Below are positions 1 through 5,501 of a stretch of 5,507 nucleotides of DNA, in pieces; position 1 is the stretch's first letter, and each line of letters opens with the position of its first letter. A model generated the notes under the pieces. That model was not told where the DNA came from. It saw nothing but the letters and a program-made list of their open reading frames with translations, and ran no database searches. The DNA is from an uncultured Eubacteriales bacterium (GTDB taxonomy: Bacteria; Bacillota; Clostridia; Monoglobales; Monoglobaceae): assembly GCA_905201285.1 (NCBI GenBank), contig CAJKNM010000097.1, forward strand, positions 1 to 5,507, given 5' to 3'. Position numbers and translations under genes: made by a program.

Positions 1-435
1 CACTTTAAGACCGAAACAGAGATGCCGATAACGATGATAAGAGTAAATCTGATAGACGGCGTAGGCCCTACAATTCAGATTGCCGAAGGTTATACGGTGA
101 CACTTCCCGATGATGTTCATAATGCGCTTGACAAGAGAACCGACCCGACCTGGCCGACAACTTGGTTTGCACCGATTTTGACGGGCAAGGGGGCGTTTAC
201 CGATGTATATTCCGTTATGGCAAACTGGGGCGCAAACCACGGCGTAACGGTAGGAGGTCACATCGGCGCGGACGTTCTGACGCTTGCTTCTATGCTTCGT
301 ATCCCCGTTTCTATGCACAATGTTGACGAGGCGAAGATATACAGACCTCAAAGCTGGGCGGGCTTCGGTAAGGGTGATGACTCAACCGCAACGGATTACC
401 GCGCTTGCGCCGCTTACGGACCTTTATATAAATAA
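1..435 (+). CDS. fucI: L-fucose isomerase, C-terminal part (5' end outside window)
   Basis: Partial gene: the frame is already open at base 1 and ends with TAA at 433-435, giving about 144 residues of a protein that is usually about 590. L-fucose isomerase is a cytoplasmic Mn2+-dependent ketol isomerase converting L-fucose to L-fuculose (and D-arabinose to D-ribulose). The fragment matches my memory of the C-terminal region of E. coli FucI almost block for block: QIAEG, LDKRTDPTWPTTWFAP, LTGKG.FTDVYSVMANWGANHG, LASMLRIPV.MHNV and the terminal YGPLYK. The His in NWGANHG (bases 238-240) corresponds to the metal ligand His528 of the E. coli enzyme; the other ligands (Glu337, Asp361) lie before the window. 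The ATG at 22 is an internal Met, since the codons before it (HFKTETE) continue the domain. It is the first visible gene of a tight operon, 12 bases before the kinase. The fragment shows no damage. Confidence 0.95.
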   Translation, partial: HFKTETEMPITMIRVNLIDGVGPTIQIAEGYTVTLPDDVHNALDKRTDPTWPTTWFAPILTGKGAFTDVYSVMANWGANHGVTVGGHIGADVLTLASMLRIPVSMHNVDEAKIYRPQSWAGFGKGDDSTATDYRACAAYGPLYK

Positions 436-447
436 GGGGGATTTTTA

Positions 448-1782
448 ATGAATTATTATCTTGCGATAGACCTCGGCGCGTCAAGCGGACGGCATATCCT
501 CGGCCGATACGAAGGCAGCGAACCCGTTATAGAAGAACTGCACCGTTTCCCCAACGGTGCAGTCAGAACCGGGAAAAATCTGTGCTGGGAGGTTGACCGG
601 CTTTTCGGCGAAATAAAGAGCGGCCTTAAAAAATGCGCGGAGGTCGGCAAAGTTCCGATAAGTATCGGAATCGACACATGGGGCGTTGACTTTGTTCTGA
701 TAGACAAAGACGGCAAAAGAATAGGAGATGCGGTCAGCTATCGCGATACCCGAACCGAAAAAGCGATGCCCTATGTTCACGGCATAATTTCGGATAAAGA
801 GCTGTATTCAAGAACGGGAATTCAAAGTCAGTCGTTTAACACGATATATCAGCTTGCGGCGCTTAAGCTTGATAATCCGACCGCACTTGATGAGGCAGAG
901 CATATGCTGCTTCTGCCCGACTACTTTAACTACCTGCTTACAGGCAAGATTATGACAGAGTATACAAATGCGACAACCACAGGACTTATAAATGCAAAGA
1001 CGGGTGACTGGGACGATGAGATTATCGAAAGGCTTGGCCTTCCGCGGAGGATATTTACCGAAATTTATAAGCCGACAACGGTTGTGGGGCGTATGAAGGA
1101 CGATATAGCGGACGAGATTGGCTTTAACGCCGATGTAGTGATGACCGCGTCACACGATACCGCATCGGCGATTATGGCTGTTCCCGAAGAGAGTAAAGAC
1201 GGAATTTACATAAGCTCGGGAACTTGGTCGCTTATGGGAATCAGCACCGATAACGCCGATTGCTCACGGCGGTGCGGAGAGCTTGGCTTTAGCAATGAGG
1301 GCGGCTTTAACGGAATAAACTGTCTGAAAAATATAATGGGGCTGTGGATGATTCAGCAGGTCAGACACGAATATGACGATAAATATTCGTTTGCACAGCT
1401 TTGCGAGATGGCTGAAAAATCCGAAATCGAGAGCGTTGTGGATTGTGATTCGGACGAGTTTATGTCACCCGAGAGTATGCGCGGGGCGATAGATAAGTAT
1501 TGCTCGGATAGAAATTTGCCGAAGCCCGAAGCTCCGGGAGATTATGCAAAGGTAATCTATACAAGCCTTGCCAAATGCTATGCCGGCTGTGCCGACCGCC
1601 TTGAAGAATTGACGGGAAGAAAGTATGACCGTATACAAATCATCGGCGGCGGTTCAAACGCGGTGTATCTTAACAAGCTGACCGAGAGGTTCAGCGGAAG
1701 AACGGTCTGCGCGGGGCCTGCGGAAGCCACCGCGATAGGAAATATAGCCGCGCAGAGATTTGCGGCAGAGAAGGAGAGATAA
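448..1782 (+). CDS. rhaB: FGGY-family L-rhamnulokinase (possibly acting as L-fuculokinase)
   Basis: 444-residue sugar kinase that should phosphorylate O1 of L-rhamnulose, or of L-fuculose given the upstream fucose isomerase, using ATP in the cytoplasm. Sequence blocks are those of RhaB: N-terminal ATP-phosphate loop DLGASSGR (8-15), GIDTWGVDFVL (74-84), YRDTRT (98-103), TGIQ...FNTIYQL (123-136), LLPDYFNYLLTGK (155-167), EYTNATTT (171-178), the catalytic-base block ASHDTASA with Asp237, SSGTWSLMG (256-264), KNIMGLW (294-300) and the C-terminal ATP-site block IIGGGSNAVYLNKL (398-411). The SD AAGGGGGA (434-441) sits 6 bases before ATG 448. The 3' end carries the next gene's ribosome binding site (AGGAG 1772-1776). 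Oddity: the protein stops 12 residues after the GNI motif, whereas E. coli RhaB (489 residues) runs several tens of residues further. Kinase and family are certain; the choice of sugar is not, and fucK is the alternative name. Confidence 0.9.
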   Translation: MNYYLAIDLGASSGRHILGRYEGSEPVIEELHRFPNGAVRTGKNLCWEVDRLFGEIKSGLKKCAEVGKVPISIGIDTWGVDFVLIDKDGKRIGDAVSYRDTRTEKAMPYVHGIISDKELYSRTGIQSQSFNTIYQLAALKLDNPTALDEAEHMLLLPDYFNYLLTGKIMTEYTNATTTGLINAKTGDWDDEIIERLGLPRRIFTEIYKPTTVVGRMKDDIADEIGFNADVVMTASHDTASAIMAVPEESKDGIYISSGTWSLMGISTDNADCSRRCGELGFSNEGGFNGINCLKNIMGLWMIQQVRHEYDDKYSFAQLCEMAEKSEIESVVDCDSDEFMSPESMRGAIDKYCSDRNLPKPEAPGDYAKVIYTSLAKCYAGCADRLEELTGRKYDRIQIIGGGSNAVYLNKLTERFSGRTVCAGPAEATAIGNIAAQRFAAEKER

Positions 1783-1784
1783 AA

Positions 1785-2615
1785 ATGGATATACTTAAAT
1801 CAAAGGCGATAGAGGCATTTGTAAACGTAGCCGACCTCGGCTGGAAGATGGGCTGGCACGAGATAAACGGCGGAAATATGTCTTACAGAATGACAGAGGA
1901 AGAGGTCGGCGAAGTTAAAGATAACTTTAATTTTGACGGCGACTGGAAGGAGATAGGGACAGGAGTGGCTGTCCCCGATTTTGCGGGGCAGTTCTTTATA
2001 ATTACGGGAAGCGGAAAGTATTTTCAGAACGTAAAAAGAAATCCCGAGGACTCAATCTGTATAGTGACGGTGGATGATTCGGGGAAGAATTATAAGGTTG
2101 TGTGGGGACTTGTAAACGGAGGCAGACCGACAAGCGAGATTTCGACGCATCTGCTGACGCACAGCATAAAAGCAAAGGCAACGGACGGAAAGGCGCGTGT
2201 GGTCTATCATTCGCACCCGAAGTATACAAATATACTGACCTATATTCTTCCGCTTAAATCCGAGGTGTTTACACGCGAACTGTGGGAGATGATGACCGAA
2301 TGTTCTATAGTCTTTCCGAAAGGCGTCGGGGTAATGGAATGGAAGGTTCCGTGCTGCGCCGAGATAGGAATAGCAACGGGCGAGCTTATGCAGAAGTATG
2401 ACGCGGTAATATGGGCGCATCACGGACTTGTATGCAGCGGCGAAACGCTTGATATGGCATTTGGTGTGATGCACACAATCGAAAAGGCGGCGGAGATGCT
2501 TGTAAATGTGATGCAGCTCGGCGGAAAGAGACAGACTATAACTCCGTCGGATTTTAAAGAGATTGCGCACGACTTTAGCTTAAGCTTTGACGAAAAGTTC
2601 TTGTATGAGAAATAA
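1785..2615 (+). CDS. rhaD: L-rhamnulose-1-phosphate aldolase (class II, zinc)
   Basis: 276 residues, against 274 in E. coli RhaD and about 215 in the related FucA. The enzyme splits the ketose 1-phosphate into dihydroxyacetone phosphate and L-lactaldehyde. RhaD-specific blocks are visible: phosphate-binding NGGN (28-31) and TGSGKYF (74-80), VVWGLVN (105-111), PTSE with Glu118 (the E. coli Glu117 catalytic position), zinc ligands His142 and His144 in YHSHP, FTRELWE..TEC..VFPKGVG (162-182) and the third zinc ligand His213 in WAHHG. The complete ligand set predicts an active enzyme. ATG 1785 is supported by AGGAG at 1772-1776 (8-base spacing) inside the kinase gene; only 2 bases separate the kinase stop from this start, so translation is probably coupled. 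Stop is TAA 2613-2615. Because the isomerase is of fucose type, the natural substrate could be L-fuculose 1-phosphate, L-rhamnulose 1-phosphate or both; sequence similarity favours the rhamnulose form. Confidence 0.92.
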   Translation: MDILKSKAIEAFVNVADLGWKMGWHEINGGNMSYRMTEEEVGEVKDNFNFDGDWKEIGTGVAVPDFAGQFFIITGSGKYFQNVKRNPEDSICIVTVDDSGKNYKVVWGLVNGGRPTSEISTHLLTHSIKAKATDGKARVVYHSHPKYTNILTYILPLKSEVFTRELWEMMTECSIVFPKGVGVMEWKVPCCAEIGIATGELMQKYDAVIWAHHGLVCSGETLDMAFGVMHTIEKAAEMLVNVMQLGGKRQTITPSDFKEIAHDFSLSFDEKFLYEK

Positions 2616-2632
2616 ATAACGGTAAATTTATT

Positions 2633-2680
2633 TATAACATGGTTGCGGTGATGCCTGCGATTATGATAAAATATGTTATA
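2633..2680. repeat. 8-bp inverted repeat flanking the putative promoter
   Basis: TATAACAT at 2633-2640 is the exact reverse complement of ATGTTATA at 2673-2680, with 32 bases between. The arms bracket the -35/-10 pair of the candidate hydrolase promoter, and the right arm is shared with the 17-base palindrome. The stem is purely A+T apart from one G-C pair and has no T-run after it, so a terminator is unlikely. Two separated copies of a regulator half-site fit better, but chance in A+T-rich DNA is not excluded. Confidence 0.35.
2643..2672 (+). promoter_or_regulatory. Candidate sigma-A promoter for the hydrolase genes
   Basis: TTGCGG at 2643-2648 (three of six bases match TTGACA) is followed after 18 bases by TAAAAT at 2667-2672 (five of six match TATAAT). 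TG at 2664-2665 makes an extended -10 (TGATAAAAT), which often compensates for a weak -35. Transcription would begin near 2679, leaving a leader of about 35 bases before the ATG at 2715. The 99-base gap contrasts with the 12- and 2-base gaps of the preceding operon, which independently suggests a new transcription unit here. Assigned by eye only. Confidence 0.45.
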
Positions 2681-2688
2681 TTAACATA
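2672..2688. promoter_or_regulatory. 17-base palindrome, possible operator
   Basis: TATGTTA (2672-2678), spacer TAT, TAACATA (2682-2688): a perfect 7-bp dyad of 17 bases in all. It begins at the last base of the -10 and covers the predicted transcription start, the classical place for a repressor to block initiation. A third copy of the half-site TAACAT occurs at 2635-2640, just upstream of the -35. The size and symmetry suit a dimeric helix-turn-helix regulator, but no regulator gene is in the window, so the binding protein is unknown. Confidence 0.4.
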
Positions 2689-2714
2689 AAAATGATGAAG
2701 AAACAGGTGGGTAT

Positions 2715-3455
2715 ATGAATAATAACTTATGGCACGGTTATAGAAAAGAAGAATTTGAGTTTAAAGGGAAAAGGGCGATTCTTGTGTTTCCCAAAACGAA
2801 AGAAAACAACGGAAGCTGGCTTTTAAAGACCGAATATTGGGATGCGTTTCCGCAAGTTGAACTTGCGATGCTTGAAAGAGGATTTCACCTCGCTTATCTT
2901 GAAAACCTGTCAAGATTTGCAACAAAAGAGGACTGTGACAGAAAAGCTGAATTTGCGGATTACCTTGCATGCAGATTCGGACTTAAACAAAAGTGTGTTC
3001 CTGTTGGGTTCAGTTGCGGAGGGGCGCACGCGATAAACTTTGCCGGTTTTTATCCGAAGTATGTTTCCTGTGTATTTATAGACGCACCTGTTTTGAATTT
3101 CTGCGACTATCCGGGAAGGCTTCCGGCCGACAGGTGTGAAAATGTGTGGGAGAATGAGTTTGTTAAGGCATATCCCGAAATCACCAGAGCGGGATTGCTC
3201 AATAACTTCCTGTTTCATCCGTTAAACCGCACTAAGGCTCTGCAGGAGAACAAAATTCCGATTATTATGCTCTACGGAACTGAGGACAAGACGGTAAACT
3301 ATGAGATGAACGGAAGGCTGCTTGAAATGGAATATGAGAAATGCCCCGAATTCCTTACGGTCATACCGAGAAACCTTCAAGGGCATCATCCCCACGGAGG
3401 GCTTGAGGATATAACGCCTATAGTTGATTTTATTATAAGGAATACAGAAAAATAA
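2715..3455 (+). CDS. Alpha/beta hydrolase, probable cytoplasmic esterase
   Basis: 246 residues, a complete single-domain alpha/beta hydrolase. The first strand AILVFPK (21-27) leads into a loop that may help form the oxyanion hole. The nucleophile elbow is GFSCGG with Ser100 (VPVGFSCGGAHA); the charge-relay acid is most likely Asp191 in LYGTEDKTV, and the catalytic His lies in the C-terminal GHHPHGG (223-229), His224 or His225 being the best choices. A lid-like segment (about 130-175) separates the Ser and Asp strands. There is no signal peptide or membrane helix. The family resembles small hydrolases common in gut Clostridia that are annotated simply as alpha/beta hydrolase; no substrate is established. 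ATG 2715 follows SD AGGTGG (2705-2710) by 4 bases. It is the first gene after the putative promoter and operator, and lies 40 bases before the beta-lactamase-like gene. A role in deacylating imported sugars is inferred from neighbours only. Confidence 0.82.
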   Translation: MNNNLWHGYRKEEFEFKGKRAILVFPKTKENNGSWLLKTEYWDAFPQVELAMLERGFHLAYLENLSRFATKEDCDRKAEFADYLACRFGLKQKCVPVGFSCGGAHAINFAGFYPKYVSCVFIDAPVLNFCDYPGRLPADRCENVWENEFVKAYPEITRAGLLNNFLFHPLNRTKALQENKIPIIMLYGTEDKTVNYEMNGRLLEMEYEKCPEFLTVIPRNLQGHHPHGGLEDITPIVDFIIRNTEK

Positions 3456-3495
3456 TAATTTAAGTATATTAATAAATGAAATAAGGAATGTTACA

Positions 3496-4677
3496 ATGAA
3501 TTTTGATTATTTAAAAAACTTTATGGATAATTTGACGGCGTGGAGAATCCCGGGAAATTCAATCTGCGTTTATTGCGATAACAAAGAGGTTTTCAGATAC
3601 AGTTCGGGATATAATGATGTGGAAAACGGAATAAAAATGAACGGAAGCGAGCTGCTTAATATTTATTCCTGTTCAAAGGTTGCAACGGTAACAGCCGCCC
3701 TTCAATTATATGAGCAGGGTAAGTTCCTGCTGAATGACCCGTTATACGAATATATTCCCGAATTTAAAGAAATGAATGTTATCGATAAGAGTAACGGCTC
3801 AATTAGAAAAGCCGATAATCCGATAACTGTCAAGAACTTATTTACTATGACGGGCGGATTTGACTATAATATTAATTGCAGAGCAATAGAAAATGCCAAA
3901 GCGGAGACCGATGGCAGAATGAATACGCTTCACGTAATAAAAAATTTAGCAAAAGAAAATTTGTTATTCGAGCCGGGAACGCACTGGAATTACAGTCTGT
4001 GTCACGATATTCTTGCAGGACTTGTCGAGGTGGTATCGGGTAGAAAATTCGCCGATTATGTGAAAGAAAATATTTTTGCACCTATTGGAATTAATGATAT
4101 ATACTATCACCGAACAGAGGAAGTTAAGAACCGCACAGCAAATCAATACTGGTATAAAACCAATGACGGTGAGACCGATTTTGTTAAGGCTCAGATGCAA
4201 ACTCAAAATTCAGAAGGGCATTGGGAGAATGTCGGAAAAGATGTTGTGTATGAATTCGGCCCGGAATATGACAGCGGCGGAGCAGGAATAACAATTTCCG
4301 TTCCCGATTATGCAAAGTTTGCGTCCGCATTAGCCAACTTCGGCGTTGCGCCGAACGGCGAGAGAATTTTGTCAAAGGCAACAGTTGAGCTTATGAAGAT
4401 GAATCATTTGGATAAAGCCGTACTGCCCGATTTAAATTGGTCACAGCTTTCGGGTTACGGATACGGACTTGGGGTAAGAACAATGATTGATAAGCCGAAG
4501 GGCGGCTCGAACGGTTCGGTGGGAGAGTTTGGCTGGGGCGGTGCCGCAGGCGGCACAATTCTTGTGGATACAGACTATAAAATGGCATACTTTTATTCTC
4601 ATCATATGCTGAATCCGCACGAGGAATATTATCAGCCGCGGCTGAGAAACGTTGTATATTCCTGTATAACGAGGTAG
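3496..4677 (+). CDS. Serine hydrolase of the beta-lactamase-like family (SxxK)
   Basis: 393 residues, belonging to the broad beta-lactamase / family VIII esterase / DD-peptidase superfamily (Pfam Beta-lactamase type, PF00144). The nucleophile motif SxxK is Ser58-Cys-Ser-Lys61 in NIYSCSKVAT, followed by the usual helix ALQLYEQGKFLLNDPL. FTMTGGF (116-122) and FEPGTHWNYS (158-167) carry the second motif: Tyr166 is the likely general base, but the third position of YxN is Leu (Y-S-L) rather than Asn. The KTG-like strand motif is FGWGGAAGG (345-353), closer to esterase relatives than to true beta-lactamases. There is no signal peptide, so peptidoglycan and antibiotics are poor candidate substrates; a cytoplasmic esterase or amidase fits better. 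SD AAGGAA (3483-3488) lies 7 bases before ATG 3496. No convincing promoter appears in the 40-base gap upstream, so it is probably co-transcribed with the alpha/beta hydrolase. It is visibly more A+T-rich than the sugar genes. Confidence 0.85.
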   Translation: MNFDYLKNFMDNLTAWRIPGNSICVYCDNKEVFRYSSGYNDVENGIKMNGSELLNIYSCSKVATVTAALQLYEQGKFLLNDPLYEYIPEFKEMNVIDKSNGSIRKADNPITVKNLFTMTGGFDYNINCRAIENAKAETDGRMNTLHVIKNLAKENLLFEPGTHWNYSLCHDILAGLVEVVSGRKFADYVKENIFAPIGINDIYYHRTEEVKNRTANQYWYKTNDGETDFVKAQMQTQNSEGHWENVGKDVVYEFGPEYDSGGAGITISVPDYAKFASALANFGVAPNGERILSKATVELMKMNHLDKAVLPDLNWSQLSGYGYGLGVRTMIDKPKGGSNGSVGEFGWGGAAGGTILVDTDYKMAYFYSHHMLNPHEEYYQPRLRNVVYSCITR

Positions 4678-4700
4678 AAACGGTTAACTGAGTGCAACGT

Positions 4701-4729
4701 TTGAAACAGAGCATATATTCGATTTTAAT
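4701..4729 (+). promoter_or_regulatory. Candidate promoter of the SGNH hydrolase gene
   Basis: TTGAAA (4701-4706) and TTTAAT (4724-4729) each match the sigma-A consensus at five of six positions with the ideal 17-base spacer. Initiation would fall near 4736, about 26 bases before the preferred ATG at 4762. The -35 lies within the small palindrome GTTTGAAAC (4699-4707). This suggests that the last hydrolase can be transcribed independently of the two before it, although read-through is also possible because no terminator is seen after 4677. Confidence 0.5.
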
Positions 4730-4761
4730 ATTTACGGATACGTGAAAGGATGAGCATAAAA

Positions 4762-5415
4762 ATGAAATTAAAAGGAAGAAAAGTACTTATTCTGGGAGAT
4801 AGTATAACGGAAGGGGTCGGAGCATCTTCGTATGATAAAAGTTACGTTCCTGTGTTTGAAAAGCTTTCGGGTGCAAATGTGAAAAATTACGGTGTTAGCG
4901 GAACAAGAATTGCAAGACAGACAGTTAAATATGAAATTGAGCAGTTTGACAGAGATTTTTTGGAACGCGTTGAAGAAATGGACTCGGACGCAGATATTAT
5001 AGTAGTATTCGGCGGAACAAATGACTTTGGACACGGTGACGCGAAAATAGGGGATTTTAACTCAAGAAGCGAGTATACGTTTTACGGAGCAATGCATTGC
5101 CTGTGCGAAAAGCTTTTGTTTAAATACCCGAATTCGGAAATTATTTTTATGACGCCGCTTCACAGAGAATTTGAAGAGGTAGAATTAAAAGAAGGCGAAA
5201 TCTCAGATAAGATACCGCTTTCGGGTTATGTATCGATTATAAAAGAAGTTGCGGGGTATTACGGATTGCCTGTGCTTGATTTATATAATATTAGCGGGAT
5301 ACAGCCGAAGGTGGAAATTATTAAAAGAGAATATATGCCCGATGGGTTGCATCCGTCGGATAAGGGGGCAAGAAGAATAGCCGAAAGGCTGTATAATTTT
5401 TTGTCGGCATTGTAA
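4762..5415 (+). CDS. SGNH/GDSL hydrolase, probable cytoplasmic acyl-esterase
   Basis: 217 residues from the preferred start, typical for a single SGNH domain. Numbering from ATG 4762: block I LGDSIT with nucleophile Ser14; block II NYGVSGTRI with the oxyanion glycine near 47; block III FGGTND with oxyanion Asn87; block V DGLHPSDKG with Asp194 and His197. All four catalytic blocks are intact. The family includes acetylesterases acting on plant and host glycans, lysophospholipases and thioesterases; there is no signal peptide, so an intracellular sugar deacetylase is plausible but unproven. Start choice: an in-frame ATG at 4750 is immediately preceded by AAAGG with no spacing, so that motif cannot serve it; the same motif (AGGA 4747-4750) sits 11 bases before ATG 4762, which starts M-K-L-K-G-R-K just before the first strand. 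The longer form would add only four residues (M-S-I-K). Stop is TAA 5413-5415. Confidence 0.85.
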   Translation: MKLKGRKVLILGDSITEGVGASSYDKSYVPVFEKLSGANVKNYGVSGTRIARQTVKYEIEQFDRDFLERVEEMDSDADIIVVFGGTNDFGHGDAKIGDFNSRSEYTFYGAMHCLCEKLLFKYPNSEIIFMTPLHREFEEVELKEGEISDKIPLSGYVSIIKEVAGYYGLPVLDLYNISGIQPKVEIIKREYMPDGLHPSDKGARRIAERLYNFLSAL

Positions 5416-5461
5416 GAAAAAATATAATGGGGGCGATTACCGCGACTATTCCGAAAAGCAT
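5321..5461 (-). CDS. Doubtful small ORF with hydrophobic N terminus
   Basis: 46 codons on the minus strand, from ATG at 5461-5459 to TAA at 5323-5321. Its first 18 residues (MLFGIVAVIAPIIFFLTM) would form one membrane helix; the remainder overlaps the 3' end of the SGNH gene antisense and looks uninformative. A good SD (AGGGAG, complement of 5467-5472) stands 5 bases upstream. Another minus-strand frame entering from the right edge stops at 5466-5464, 2 bases before this ATG, the spacing typical of coupled genes. I recognise no homologue. It could be a small membrane protein, the surviving start of a truncated one, or chance. Confidence 0.15.
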   Translation of the reverse strand: MLFGIVAVIAPIIFFLTMPTKNYTAFRLFFLPPYPTDATHRAYILF

Positions 5462-5485
5462 TATTACTCCCTATAATAATGCTTT
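5455..5485. terminator. 12-bp perfect hairpin downstream of the SGNH gene
   Basis: AAAGCATTATTA (5455-5466) and TAATAATGCTTT (5474-5485) are exact reverse complements separated by the 7-base loop CTCCCTA. It lies 39 bases after the last stop codon, where a terminator is expected. The stem has only two G-C pairs; the + strand continues TTTAATTT, a broken T-tract, and on the minus strand the stem ends TTTT. It may act as a weak, possibly bidirectional, intrinsic terminator. The same bases overlap minus-strand promoter-like and SD-like motifs, so the assignment is tentative. Confidence 0.45.
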
Positions 5486-5501
5486 AATTTCAATCTGTCA
5501 A
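5473..5501 (-). promoter_or_regulatory. Promoter-like pair on the minus strand
   Basis: Read on the minus strand, a perfect TTGACA (5501-5496) is followed after exactly 17 bases by TATTAT (5478-5473), five of six matches to TATAAT. Initiation would fall near 5466, pointing leftward into the 3' end of the SGNH gene. If used, it would produce RNA antisense to the SGNH gene or a near-leaderless message for the doubtful ORF at 5461-5321. It also overlaps the hairpin and a possible minus-strand coding end, so it may be chance. Confidence 0.3.

Noticed and set aside
2052..2570. 172-codon open frame on the minus strand opposite rhaD
   Set aside because: It lies wholly antisense to a clearly functional aldolase gene, shows no recognisable domain and is rich in Arg, His, Tyr and Cys, as expected for an antisense shadow.
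3488..3490. Alternative ATG at 3488 for the beta-lactamase-like gene
   Set aside because: It is out of frame with the protein and overlaps the ribosome binding site of ATG 3496.
3456..3495. Possible promoter in the 40-base gap before the beta-lactamase-like gene
   Set aside because: A+T-rich with several -10-like strings but no suitably spaced -35; co-transcription is simpler.
4678..4702. AAACG...CGTTT inverted repeat as a terminator after the beta-lactamase-like gene
   Set aside because: Only a 5-bp stem with a long loop and no T-run after it; too weak to call.
4391..4714. 107-codon minus-strand open frame over the end of the beta-lactamase-like gene
   Set aside because: Antisense to conserved coding sequence, no domain recognised and composition typical of a shadow frame.
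5401..5428. TTGTCG-N16-TATAAT promoter-like pair on the + strand
   Set aside because: The -10 is perfect, but the -35 lies inside the SGNH coding sequence and matches only four of six bases; no supported gene follows, and such matches are common in A+T-rich DNA. A second TATAAT at 5472 has no credible -35.
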